In this document: piece after piece, positions 1 through 9,486 of the stretch | How positions within the stretch are numbered: the first letter of the stretch is position 1 | Layout: each line of letters starts with the position of its first letter | Made by a program: the position numbers and the translations under genes | Source: Lachnospiraceae bacterium | GTDB lineage: Bacteria > Bacillota > Clostridia > Lachnospirales > Lachnospiraceae | Direction: 5' to 3' | Length of the DNA stretch: 55,393 nt | NCBI GenBank assembly: GCA_014804655.1 | Contig: JAAUZK010000051.1 | Location: 1 to 55,393 of the forward strand | The notes under the pieces: generated by a model | The model's input: the letters and a program-made list of their open reading frames with translations, nothing else | Told to the model about the DNA's origin: nothing | Database searches by the model: none

Positions 1-118
1 CATAGGGGGAGACATTTTATCCACTAATTCACAGTGGAACAGCAATGACAAAAATTTTAAATTCTCTGTTTTGCACAAATGAAAGCTGTTGAATTTAAAG
101 GTGGTTCTGAACAGTTAC
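1..118. mobile_element. Probable terminal end of an IS66-family insertion sequence (partial)
   Basis: The first 118 bases contain no convincing reading frame. Read on the minus strand, they begin at 118 with GTAACTGTTCAGAACCACC. IS66-family elements are known to have terminal inverted repeats that start with GTAA, so this looks like one end of such an element, with the rest lying outside the window. The junction at 118/119 falls inside the neighbouring pyruvyl-transferase reading frame, and the element's own GTAA supplies that frame's stop codon. The family assignment rests only on the GTAA start and the abrupt loss of homology. No transposase is visible. Confidence 0.45.
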
Positions 119-2148
119 AATTTTTTTAATAAAGTATAAAATCTGCTTGCTCCCCTGTTTTTGTTTAAGATTGCCAAAAAGGGAATATGGAATATAATTG
201 AAAAACATACACCATGGAAAGAGTCCGTAACTACAAAATCACTATGTATCAGGCTGAACAATCTTTCTTCTATATGTGCCTGACGGAGAGGATAAACAAA
301 TTTCCTTTGTTCCTCTTCTATTTTTTTCTCTGTAGGTTTAAATAGCATTTCAGAAAATAATTCAACATTCAAAGATAATTGCTTCGCACAATAACTCAAA
401 ATATCGTTTTTTTAATCAGAAGAATCTAAAATATAAGAAAAAATATGTTTTTCCGTGCTTTTGTGCTTTGTATTTTCTGCCAGTTTCAGATAATGTTTTT
501 TATCGCACAAAAAGACTGGATCCAAAACCCATTCTGCATCCACGCCGAAATATTCTTTTGCTAATTTTATGCCATCTTCTTCCCTTACCGAAAAAGCATC
601 AAATTTTTGCATATAGTGCGCCATAGTTGCCCTTTGTTCATCACGTCCCCAAAATACATCATGACCAAAAGAAGCTGCATAAGCAATCTTTCTATGGTTA
701 TCAGTAACCCAGTCAAGTGTTATCATTTCACCAAACCTATAATATAAGTCCGCATTAAAGAGCTGGTCAGAACCTACTAAAAATGTTTCGCAGAAATTAT
801 TTAATTCTGACATTTCATCTTTGTCTCTTAGCTGCAGGCGGAGAACATTATTGGGATAAGGGTTAACTTCAAACACCATTTCCGGCATAATGGGAGGACG
901 TCCGCAACTCCGAGGCCGCGAAATCATCAATGTTTTAAATCCATTGTCTTCCAACAGGCAGTACAGGGAATAATAGGTTAGCGTACCGCCCCAATTTACA
1001 TATATTGGAATTCCTACCAAACCGATATCATAACGCTCTGCAGAAGAGCACCAGTTTGAAAGTTCGTCAAATCTTCTTATTCCCAGATTTTTAAAGAATT
1101 GTGTTCGAGACACATGAATTTTGGGAGAGGAAACGATATTGGTATTCCCTGCAATGGCTGCTTCTAAAGGAGCTTCTTCATATTGACAGTCTGTTAAATC
1201 CAAACTGTTCCAATATTCTACCCCTCTTTTATTATTTAACAGAACTACACTGGTTCCTTTGCCATCATTAAAATTGGGGTCGAATGTCGAAATCCCCCAA
1301 AAATCCCCTATTGTAATATCCCCTTGCCGGGGAATCCTAGCAAATTTACAATCGCCACACGATTTGTTCTTATTTATTCCCGATAAATAGCTCCAAAAAT
1401 AAGTATCTTTTTCACAAGGTGCATTATATCTGTCTATATCTTCAAACTCTATTGTCATGGAAGCGTGCCAACCAAATTCCTTCTCTTTAAAACCAATATG
1501 TTTTATTTTATGGTTTGCGTGCACATCATTTAAGTAACTTCCAAAGGCCTTAACAGAAGGTATCCCATGACAAATTAAATCCACCATGATAAGATTTTCA
1601 TTAAAACTTAAGCTGCCTAAAAATGACGTTAATCCTGCAACTTGACATGGACATCCGGAAAATAATACTTTTCTTCCATCTAAGATATATTGTTTGATAC
1701 GGGAAAATACATCATTCGTATTACTCATTATATACTTTGAACCACGTATTTTATGTAATTCATCGATACTATCTATTAATATATGCTCTGTAAGGAAATC
1801 CTCCGTATATGCAACACCACAGACTAATCCCCCTTCTTCTATAACTTTTTTAGCCAGTATCTCAAATGCCCCTCCACTGCTTGAACGCAATCTCGTTTCA
1901 TCTGAAGCCATAAAAGCAAGACACTTTGGACAATCACTATTTTTATATTCAGGATTTAGCACTGGACATATATCCATGCACCTGCCACAGCTAATACACT
2001 TTCCATCATCAAAAAAAGGTTTATAAAATCCTTCCGAATCTAATTTCATTGTTATTGCTTTCTGGGGGCATATATTACTGCATGAACCACAGCCGGTGCA
2101 CAATTGGGGAAATACAGGATGTTTTGTTTCCAGTACCTTTATACTCAT
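115..2148 (-). pseudogene. Ferredoxin/F420H2-dehydrogenase-beta-like protein fused to polysaccharide pyruvyl transferase, disrupted
   Basis: The N-terminus carries two 4Fe-4S clusters (C17, C20, C23, C27 and C51, C54, C57, C61), then a coenzyme F420 hydrogenase/dehydrogenase beta-subunit-like domain (about residues 80-340), then a polysaccharide pyruvyl transferase domain from about residue 372. This fusion is common in clostridial exopolysaccharide clusters and is thought to modify a sugar in the glycan. An in-frame TAA at 412-414 stops the protein inside the pyruvyl-transferase domain. Reading on in the same frame to 115 recovers the family's C-terminal part (VTDSFHG, then NKNRGASRF), so this is a nonsense codon rather than a frameshift. 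The last residues are cut by the IS end at 118. The gene is therefore broken twice and probably inactive, although a protein of 578 residues could still be made. It is the last gene of the polysaccharide operon, and its base composition is AT-rich. Confidence 0.75.
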
Positions 2149-2167
2149 AATAACCTCTCCGATCTAT

Positions 2168-3970
2168 CTACTCTACTAAATGCAAATACTTATTCCAAAA
2201 TTCAATACATGTTATTTCATTTTTCCTTTCCTTGTATTCTTTAAATACTCTCTCGAACTTCCTATAGGTATCTCTTTTCATCCTTATATAGGCTATACAC
2301 AAATCAAAAAATTCCTTTCGGCTTCTATAGGTTTCGAATCCTTTTCTACTGGAATAGTCATAATTAAGAGCAACACTAACTCTATAAAAATACGCAATGT
2401 GGGGATTAATGACAGGTGCAATTACCATATGTGTTGCATTTTGAAATAACCCATTAAGTGTACATTTTCTTTTCCATTGGTGTCTTTTGTCTTCAACATA
2501 CTGAATTGTTTGCTCATATTTTGGAAAATCAAATGGTAATGAAAGTTCATCCACATATTGTAACTTATATCCCCTTTCAATAATTTGCTGATTTAACTGC
2601 TCTCCATCTTGATCCTTCAACCAATCAATTCCTTTATAAAAATCATTCACACCATCTAAAAGCAGCCAAGCATTTTTATACCTTAACGTAAACACTTCTC
2701 GGAAAAATTGTTCCTTAAAATCTTGGATAAACTCTTTCTTAGAATACGGCAATTGATGAATTGCATTATCAATTAACCGATTTCTCATTACATAATAGTA
2801 CATAGAAGAACTATATTTAAATTCAAAAGGCTCATGCCATACACAAATTCCATTCATCAGAATCAGATACTTCATATTGCGTAATCCATACTCTATATCA
2901 TCTCCTCTAATAAAAATAGGCAATGGCAGATTCTCTTTAGCAATTACTCCAATTGGCATTGCACAATACCACCATGCATTAAATTCACACTTTTCTTCTA
3001 TTTCATTATACAAGCATCCATCTAATGTTCTTAGATCAACCCCTTGCTTATGGCTGATTAAATGTCCTGAATTCCAACATCCTCCTGATTCCTCCTGTAA
3101 CCACTGTTTATCTGTTCTAATCATAGCACCACCCACAAATGCATTATGGTACTTTGGCTTTAGCAAAGAAATTACTTTATATGTTCTATATACGGACTCA
3201 GGTTGAATTATTACATCATCGTCCATCATTAATACATGTGTTGTGTCTCTCAATTCTGAATTAGAAATACATTCCACTAATCCTCTTGCAAAGCCTCCAC
3301 TCCCTCCAACATTTTTATTTATAAATACATGAATATTATCCCCTTCAATGTTGTCAGAATTTAGAGTTTTGGCATTATCGACAATAACTACTTTTAAATG
3401 CTCGGATAGTTCCGCATCATTTCTTTCTAAAAAGTTTTTCTTTAACATACATACATTTTTATATACATATTTTTCCCTTTTATAGGTGCATACAATAATG
3501 GATAAATTTACATCTCGAATTTCATTTTGCGGCAGATTTGTGTAATAAAAACCATCATAAAATATGGAATCATCAATTAAGGACAAAATACAAAACGAAT
3601 ATTGTCCCTGCATATTTTCTGTATTAAATTCACAATCAACATTCTTACTACTTCCTTCTGTATCCACATATTCTTCATCAACTACTCTTTCCAGTATTTG
3701 ATCCGCTTGTCTTTCCTTGTATAATAAAGAAATCCTGAATTTTCCTTTTACTTTAATTCTGAGGAACACCTTTTCAACATTGGTGTACTTATACCATTTT
3801 GATATTGAAAAGCCATTAAAATATGTATCAAATAAAAGCATGGAATCCATTCCCATGGTAATTGAATTATCCGCAAATGAATACTTAATATCTCCAAATC
3901 TTCTAAAATACAAACTTTCTTCCGTACAATTATCTATCGAAGGATAAATAATATTCTGTAATTTTATCAT
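2168..3970 (-). CDS. GlfT2-like galactofuranosyltransferase (GT2 family)
   Basis: This 600-residue protein has the layout of mycobacterial GlfT2. An N-terminal beta-rich domain (1-150) is followed by a GT-A fold that starts at LSIIVCTYKRE (156-166). It has the nucleotide-sugar loop NVGGSGGFARG (220-230), the metal-binding DDD at 250-252, the acceptor-side acidic motif RGDDIEYGLR near 355, and a downstream HEPFEF with the expected histidine. GlfT2 adds galactofuranose from UDP-Galf to a growing galactan at the inner face of the membrane. It is paralogous over its whole length to the next gene upstream (4060-5475). The DNA is markedly AT-rich compared with the housekeeping part of the window, which suggests recent acquisition. 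The Galf donor specificity is inferred from the motifs. No UDP-galactopyranose mutase gene (glf) is in the window. Confidence 0.75.
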   Translation of the reverse strand: MIKLQNIIYPSIDNCTEESLYFRRFGDIKYSFADNSITMGMDSMLLFDTYFNGFSISKWYKYTNVEKVFLRIKVKGKFRISLLYKERQADQILERVVDEEYVDTEGSSKNVDCEFNTENMQGQYSFCILSLIDDSIFYDGFYYTNLPQNEIRDVNLSIIVCTYKREKYVYKNVCMLKKNFLERNDAELSEHLKVVIVDNAKTLNSDNIEGDNIHVFINKNVGGSGGFARGLVECISNSELRDTTHVLMMDDDVIIQPESVYRTYKVISLLKPKYHNAFVGGAMIRTDKQWLQEESGGCWNSGHLISHKQGVDLRTLDGCLYNEIEEKCEFNAWWYCAMPIGVIAKENLPLPIFIRGDDIEYGLRNMKYLILMNGICVWHEPFEFKYSSSMYYYVMRNRLIDNAIHQLPYSKKEFIQDFKEQFFREVFTLRYKNAWLLLDGVNDFYKGIDWLKDQDGEQLNQQIIERGYKLQYVDELSLPFDFPKYEQTIQYVEDKRHQWKRKCTLNGLFQNATHMVIAPVINPHIAYFYRVSVALNYDYSSRKGFETYRSRKEFFDLCIAYIRMKRDTYRKFERVFKEYKERKNEITCIEFWNKYLHLVE

Positions 3971-4059
3971 TTTACATTTTCTCCACTTCTAAACTTCGGT
4001 TTTTTAGGTGTATATTCTTCCTTTCTTTTAACTATTATGATAAATATCCGCTTCTATCA

Positions 4060-5475
4060 TTATTTTATAATTCTATATCTACCCCAAACAATTCTCCAAG
4101 CAATAACATTCTTTATCCATTTTCCTCTTCTTTTCAGCAACTTCTGATTATTCTTTTCCAAGTCTATCTTTCTTAACCATTGAATCCCTTTTCCATAATC
4201 CCACAAAGCGTATATCAACATTAATTCTGTCTGATAATCTTTTTCTACATGCGCTTTCGATAACATTGATTTCCACTCTGCCAGTACTTCATTTTTCGAA
4301 TCTCCTTGTCCATATAATTGATTTACAAATAGCTTATTCCTCATATCATAATACGCCATCAACGGTGTCTGCCGATACTCATACGTCTCATGCCAAACCT
4401 GAATACCATTTAAAATAATTGGTGTTCCACCATGCCGTAATCCATATTCCACATCATCACAATGCAAAAAAAACGGAAGTGGATTATTCTCTTTTGCAAA
4501 TCTCATAGGAAAACAACAGAACCACCATCCACCATATTCTGCATTAGCATTAGCATTTACATCTGACAGTACACTTAACTGTGTCATATCTGCATTCAAA
4601 CCAATGTGCCTGATATCCCCTCTGTTCCAAATTTCGGCCGCCGTATACTGTACTTTTCTATCATCCATCCGAAACATACGGCCTGCAACCACTTCATCCT
4701 TATATTCTTCTTTCATCAAAGACAACAACATGTATAATCTGTAGAGTGTCTCTGGAATAAATTCCACATCATCATCCATGAAAACTACATGGGTAAAGCC
4801 AGTTTTGGGCAATGTTTTTCTAATTTCATCAAGTCCTCTTGTAAATCCGCCTGATCCTCCGGTATTCAGATTATGGTAAACAGATATAAACTCTTCCTCC
4901 GGTATTGATATTTCTGAAGCATTGTCCACCACATAAACCTGCAATTTCCCATATAAGGAGTCATTTGCCTTCAAAAATCTGCTACCTCGAATTACCTCCA
5001 AAGAATGATATAAAGCCTTCTGCCGACGGAATGTACAAATATCTAAGGCGAGACATACCCTTGTTGCCTCCTGATCTGTTTCATATGTTAAAATGCGTAT
5101 ATCTGACAGCTTCATTCTGTCGCTTGCTTCTACATCTAAGTAAAAATACGAATCATCAGAGTTGCACTCAAATACAATCTGCTTTTCATTCATATCTGCA
5201 CAATGTATTTCCAACTCTATAACAGTGGTATTCCCTGTCTTAAGTTTCACTCTTCCGAAACCAGCCGCTTGAAAAAGCATCCTCCATTTATTAATCCCCG
5301 TATATTTCTGCCAAACGGCTGCATCAAACAAATTCATATATGTGTCTGTGGTCAGTTTCCCATTTGGATCCATATAGATCTGTTCATTCTCAATATATAC
5401 ATTTTCATTTGTTCGGAAATACAATTCTTTCTCCATACATACACTATTGGGAAAAATGACAGATTGTACCACCAT
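4060..5475 (-). CDS. GlfT2-like galactofuranosyltransferase, second copy
   Basis: The protein has the same architecture as the downstream paralogue: a beta-rich N-terminal domain, a GT2 core with LDICTFRRQ, the loop NTGGSGGFTRG, the MDDDV metal site, HCDDVEYGLR, and WHETYEYRQT. It is shorter (471 residues) because the C-terminal tail is reduced. The ATG at 5475 is chosen over the ATG at 5490. It follows GGAGAGAG by eight bases, and it makes the N-terminus align with the paralogue (both begin with a short strand ending in ELYFR or SLYFR). The start lies immediately after the stop of the ABC ATPase gene, so translation is probably coupled. Two such enzymes in tandem suggest initiation and elongation, or alternating linkages, of a galactofuran chain. 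That division of labour is inference. Confidence 0.75.
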   Translation of the reverse strand: MVVQSVIFPNSVCMEKELYFRTNENVYIENEQIYMDPNGKLTTDTYMNLFDAAVWQKYTGINKWRMLFQAAGFGRVKLKTGNTTVIELEIHCADMNEKQIVFECNSDDSYFYLDVEASDRMKLSDIRILTYETDQEATRVCLALDICTFRRQKALYHSLEVIRGSRFLKANDSLYGKLQVYVVDNASEISIPEEEFISVYHNLNTGGSGGFTRGLDEIRKTLPKTGFTHVVFMDDDVEFIPETLYRLYMLLSLMKEEYKDEVVAGRMFRMDDRKVQYTAAEIWNRGDIRHIGLNADMTQLSVLSDVNANANAEYGGWWFCCFPMRFAKENNPLPFFLHCDDVEYGLRHGGTPIILNGIQVWHETYEYRQTPLMAYYDMRNKLFVNQLYGQGDSKNEVLAEWKSMLSKAHVEKDYQTELMLIYALWDYGKGIQWLRKIDLEKNNQKLLKRRGKWIKNVIAWRIVWGRYRIIK

Positions 5476-5476
5476 T

Positions 5477-7252
5477 TCAACTCTCTCCATTCAACTTCCT
5501 ATACTCCCCACAAACCACCTTCGGCTCGCCAACCATCTTCAGCTCACCCTTCTCAATCCAAACACATCTCGAACAATTATCCAGAATCGTATCCATACTA
5601 TGACTGACCATCAGCACCGTACTGCCGCCATGTATCATTTCCTTAATCCGCTTCAGACTCTTCTTCCTGAAGAACTCATCTCCGACGCTTAAGATTTCAT
5701 CCAGGATTAATATTTCCGCCGCCTTACCGGCTGTTGCAATAGCAAAACCCAGACGGCTGACCATGCCGCTGGAAAAGTTCTTGACTTTTTCCTCCATAAA
5801 ATCCTGAAGCTCCGCAAACTCCACGATTTCGTCGTAATGCGTTTCCAGGAAATTCTTGCTGTAGCCGATAATGGAACCGTTTAAGAACACGTTTTCCCTG
5901 GCGGTCAGTTCCATATCAAATCCTGTTCCTATTGTCAGAAGCTGTACTTTTCCGCGACCTGTTATTTCCACATGGCCTTCCGTGGGCTTGAGTGCCCCGG
6001 ATACAATTTTCAGCAATGTAGATTTACCGGAACCGTTGGTTCCGATGATTCCGATCACTTCTCCCTTATATACATTGAAGGACACATGATACAAGGCATA
6101 CAGCCTGCGATAAGATACTTCTCTTTTTAATAACTGTACCGCATATTCTTTTATTCCGGATGGATTTACCGAATAAAGCCTGAATTCCATAGTCACATCG
6201 CATATTCTGATGATCGGTCTTCCTAACTGCCATTCCAATTCATCCTCACTCGTCAGGGAAATATCATACTCACTCTCATCATCCATCCATGCAGATTGAG
6301 CATCAGAAGTTGACATTCCATTATCCTCTGACGAATCCACTATGTTAAGGTCAATGATATCCTGCTTGCGATATTTTCTGCCCCTTTTAGAAGCAGAAGG
6401 TTTCTTTCTTTTTTTCCTTCTCTTTTTACGCTTTGCACGTATCTTTTTTACGATACTCCAAACTACGACATCCGCAATCACAATCAGCAGAATTATCGTT
6501 GCTGCGACCACAAAATATACATTAAAAAAAATATAATTCTTCTTTTTTTCTCCATGCTGCGGCTTTTCTGTCACTGACTCATTCCCATCGCCGTCGCTTT
6601 CCTGCTCCTTTAGTATTTCCTGTTCTCTTTCTGCTGCCTGCTCCGCCTCTCGTTCCCTTTCTGCTTCCTGCTCGGCCAGCCTCGCTCTCTCTGCTTCTTG
6701 CTCCGCCTGTCTTGCTCTCTCCGCTTCCTCCGCCTGCTGCTCCAATTCTGCCTCAACTAACGCTGCCGTATCCTCGCCTTTGATATGAACCGGAGCACTG
6801 GTATAATCGCTAACGGTAAAAGCTTCATCCTCCTCACTATTTTGTAGCCTCATCTCTGCGGAAGATACTTCAATAAAAGCTTCGCCGCCGCTGATTGCTT
6901 TAAACTGAAGCCGATATTTGAATTCCCGGCTATTCCCATTTCCCTCAAGGATGATTACTCCGTTTTCTTCATCTGCCTCATCGGCGCCTGTTACATACTC
7001 AAGCCGCAGGCGGTCATATTTAATTTCTATATGGTAATCACCGATTGCTTCTTCTGCTTTCAGATACACGCCCACCGGAAAAGTGTTTCCACTTTTTTTA
7101 TCATACCAGTTTGAGCCGAAAGTCACTGTTGCCTCCGCCGCGTAGACACTCACAGGTTTTCCCACAACCCCTAGGATCACGGCAAGAAGCAATGCAACCG
7201 GCATATATTTCCGCTTTGCCTTCATCGCTAATATTCTTTCCCTTATCTGCAT
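5477..7252 (-). CDS. Polysaccharide ABC exporter ATPase with N-terminal cohesin-like extracytoplasmic domain
   Basis: Four regions can be read in order. Residues 1-38 are a signal-peptide-like segment (basic, then hydrophobic, ending SVYA). Residues 40-140 are a beta-rich domain resembling cohesin (VTFGSNWYD start, IEIKYDRLRLEYV, FEAxxGG-type end). Residues 165-218 are a charged Glu/Ala/Arg coiled coil with repeats of AEQEAER. A transmembrane helix lies at about 240-268 and is followed by a very basic stretch (270-297). The C-terminal 250 residues are a Wzt/TagH-type ABC ATPase with Walker A GTNGSGKST (404-412), signature FSSGMVSRL, Walker B ILILDE, and a switch His in MVSH. The expected topology is cohesin-like domain outside and ATPase inside, with the permease (7255-8043) as partner. 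TagH of Bacillus also has an extracellular domain, but at its C-terminus. The fusion is unbroken in one frame. An alternative start is the ATG at 7225. Confidence 0.85.
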   Translation of the reverse strand: MQIRERILAMKAKRKYMPVALLLAVILGVVGKPVSVYAAEATVTFGSNWYDKKSGNTFPVGVYLKAEEAIGDYHIEIKYDRLRLEYVTGADEADEENGVIILEGNGNSREFKYRLQFKAISGGEAFIEVSSAEMRLQNSEEDEAFTVSDYTSAPVHIKGEDTAALVEAELEQQAEEAERARQAEQEAERARLAEQEAEREREAEQAAEREQEILKEQESDGDGNESVTEKPQHGEKKKNYIFFNVYFVVAATIILLIVIADVVVWSIVKKIRAKRKKRRKKRKKPSASKRGRKYRKQDIIDLNIVDSSEDNGMSTSDAQSAWMDDESEYDISLTSEDELEWQLGRPIIRICDVTMEFRLYSVNPSGIKEYAVQLLKREVSYRRLYALYHVSFNVYKGEVIGIIGTNGSGKSTLLKIVSGALKPTEGHVEITGRGKVQLLTIGTGFDMELTARENVFLNGSIIGYSKNFLETHYDEIVEFAELQDFMEEKVKNFSSGMVSRLGFAIATAGKAAEILILDEILSVGDEFFRKKSLKRIKEMIHGGSTVLMVSHSMDTILDNCSRCVWIEKGELKMVGEPKVVCGEYRKLNGES

Positions 7253-7254
7253 TT

Positions 7255-8043
7255 TCAGATTTTCTGCATAACCTGATTTTCCTTACGTTTAAAAAAACTT
7301 ATACCCACCATGAAACTTCCGATACTCCATCCGGCCAGTTTGATCCACATCATAACCGCAGGTACCCTGCCATATATCACACACTCCCTTGCAAATGCGA
7401 TTGCCACATAGATGGGATTACATCCTATAAAGGTCTGCATTGCTTTCGGCAGGCTCGTAACCGGATAGAAAAGCGCCGACATATACATCCATAATGTCAA
7501 AAATACGGAATACAAATATTTGACATCTGCAAAAAAAATATAGATTACCGAAAGGATATATCCCACTCCGATCGAAATGGCAAGCATAGAGAGAACTGCT
7601 ACCGGAAATAACAGCATCGTAACACAGGGCTTGATCCGAAATATCACTAACATCAGTACATAGGCAATGCACGTATATCCGAAATTTATCAAAGCTGTAT
7701 AGATTCTCGATAACACAAAGGTCTGCTTCGGGAGCTTCGCTTTCACTAACAGGCTTTTATTATCTACGAGCGCCGTCATTGCGGAATTTGTCGCCCCGCT
7801 GGACAAATTCCAGAAAATCTGCCCGGTCAGATAATAAATCGGGAATCTTTCAATCGAACGTCTGAACATGGTAGAAAAGATCAATGACATGACAACCATA
7901 TATAAAAGCGGGTTTAAAATGCTCCACAAAATCCCCAGAGAGCTTCTGGCATATTTACGCTTGATTTCTCTTGACGTCAATTCGCGGATAACAAATGTAT
8001 ACTGCCTGATATCGCTGTTATAATCGCTGTTTTTTGTTTTCAC
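7255..8043 (-). CDS. Polysaccharide/teichoic-acid type ABC-2 permease (Wzm/TagG family)
   Basis: The protein has 262 residues, typical of Wzm/TagG permeases. The amphipathic N-terminal segment REIKRKYARSSLGILWSILNP is the hallmark cytoplasmic motif of this family, and about six membrane helices follow. It forms the membrane channel that moves an undecaprenyl-linked glycan across the membrane, powered by the ATPase encoded three bases downstream. The GTG start at 8043 overlaps the stop of the upstream HAD-like gene by four bases (GTGA), so the two are translationally coupled. Nothing indicates truncation. The substrate is inferred to be a galactofuran-containing glycan from the adjacent GlfT2-like genes. 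Confidence 0.88.
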   Translation of the reverse strand: MKTKNSDYNSDIRQYTFVIRELTSREIKRKYARSSLGILWSILNPLLYMVVMSLIFSTMFRRSIERFPIYYLTGQIFWNLSSGATNSAMTALVDNKSLLVKAKLPKQTFVLSRIYTALINFGYTCIAYVLMLVIFRIKPCVTMLLFPVAVLSMLAISIGVGYILSVIYIFFADVKYLYSVFLTLWMYMSALFYPVTSLPKAMQTFIGCNPIYVAIAFARECVIYGRVPAVMMWIKLAGWSIGSFMVGISFFKRKENQVMQKI

Positions 8044-9473
8044 TTGCAGATTACCTTTCTCAGATACATAAAACTTTTATAGAGTCTTTCCTGCCTCATG
8101 GGATTCCCTGGCTTTTTTCCAAACCTCGCAATACTTCCTTCCGCCCACGCACTTTCGTGAAGAGTACCGGATTTCAGTTTCAACTTAATTAGAATCTTAT
8201 TGACAAAACGCTGCTTATACATCTCCTCTTCATCCCACCATGCCGCCACAGGCTGTAACTGCAGTTCCAACACATCGTCACAAAACAGCATTTCACCAAA
8301 TGCCTCCGCCTCCCACTGTGTAGGATTTCCCATCATAGGTTTTAACAGGCTTTCCACAAACCTGACACGCTCTTTATGAGGTGCTGCACCCCTGTCATCG
8401 CTTATCCCTCCATAACATGACGCATACTGCATTAGCAGCTTAACAAAATGCTCCATCACGTCCGCATTGGGATTCCTGCTGTCATTTTCCACAGCTTCAT
8501 AAACGGATTCCGGCAGCTCCTGTTCCTTCAATCGATACCCCTGAGTCATTCCCTCCGGCGCCGAAAAGACCGTCTCAAACAGACAATTGGAAAACCTGAT
8601 CTTTCTCTGGATCTCTCTTTCACCGAAATAAAATGCCCGATATTGCCCGGCGTCTGTCCCTTCCGGTCTTTCATAAAGCCCAAAATAGTACCCCTGTAGT
8701 CTGACCTTCCCAGTTTTCTCATGTTCCAATACCCGCTGTAAACTAAGCTGCAAGGTACCCACCCATCCGCTATCCACAAGGGCATAGGGGGTTCCCTCTA
8801 ACAGCCCTTCCTGTCTTAAATAGGACACTGTTGTCTTGTAGCAGTTTTTGGCATGTTTCTTTATATAGACAAACAACTGCCCGATCCCAGATAATTCTTT
8901 CTTAAGTGTGCAAAGCTGCTGATAACTTAATACTTTTTTATAATTTTCCGTGTAGCCTGCCAGCCTTGCGATATGAAGTGCCTCATCATCTGTCAGGTTT
9001 GCCCGCTTCATGATTTTCTCGAAACTAATATCAATCCCGCCAACGCACAAGGTATCCAATGCCGCTTTTCCGATAAAATAATATTCTGCACTCCGAATGG
9101 AAAATCTTGATATTTTCAAATATCTGATATCAAGATCAATCCCCCTTGCCTCCACAAGCTTTTTTGCCATAAGGTACATCATATAGCCATCTCTTGCAAG
9201 GAAATAAAGCCTTTTTTTCCCATTTTTTACGGCTTCCTCAAGCACCCATTCCACATATTCCGTCAAAACCGGCATCCATACATACAGGAAAACTTCCTCC
9301 CTAACACGCCATGTCCTCATGCCGTCTCTATCAGTATCGGCCGTCGGAAGAAGCTTCACACTGTCCGCAGCCCGCATATGTAAGCGATTTCTCTTCAAGA
9401 CACTTCTGTAGTACTCCAGCCTTCTCTGATATTCCGCCCGGTTATCCAAATAAGCTTCCTCCAACCGTTTCAT
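8040..9473 (-). CDS. HAD-like protein of polysaccharide clusters (COG5610-like)
   Basis: The protein has 477 residues with no signal peptide. It contains LYFLARDGYMMYLMAKKL near residue 95 (a HAD-like loop with D in place), a downstream KISRFSIR motif, and VDSGWVGTLQ near 235. These features occur in uncharacterised HAD-related proteins found in capsule and O-antigen clusters, sometimes fused to glycosyltransferases. The enzymatic role is unknown; phosphatase or hydrolase activity on a sugar-phosphate intermediate is a guess. It sits between the GT2 gene and the exporter genes in the same orientation and overlaps the permease start by four bases, so it belongs to the export operon. Confidence 0.6.
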   Translation of the reverse strand: MKRLEEAYLDNRAEYQRRLEYYRSVLKRNRLHMRAADSVKLLPTADTDRDGMRTWRVREEVFLYVWMPVLTEYVEWVLEEAVKNGKKRLYFLARDGYMMYLMAKKLVEARGIDLDIRYLKISRFSIRSAEYYFIGKAALDTLCVGGIDISFEKIMKRANLTDDEALHIARLAGYTENYKKVLSYQQLCTLKKELSGIGQLFVYIKKHAKNCYKTTVSYLRQEGLLEGTPYALVDSGWVGTLQLSLQRVLEHEKTGKVRLQGYYFGLYERPEGTDAGQYRAFYFGEREIQRKIRFSNCLFETVFSAPEGMTQGYRLKEQELPESVYEAVENDSRNPNADVMEHFVKLLMQYASCYGGISDDRGAAPHKERVRFVESLLKPMMGNPTQWEAEAFGEMLFCDDVLELQLQPVAAWWDEEEMYKQRFVNKILIKLKLKSGTLHESAWAEGSIARFGKKPGNPMRQERLYKSFMYLRKVICK

Positions 9474-9486
9474 CTGTACACCCTGC

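Noticed and set aside
2180..3947. Short plus-strand frames over the GlfT2-like gene
   Set aside because: They arise from AT-rich complement sequence; no ribosome site and no similarity to proteins I can recognise.
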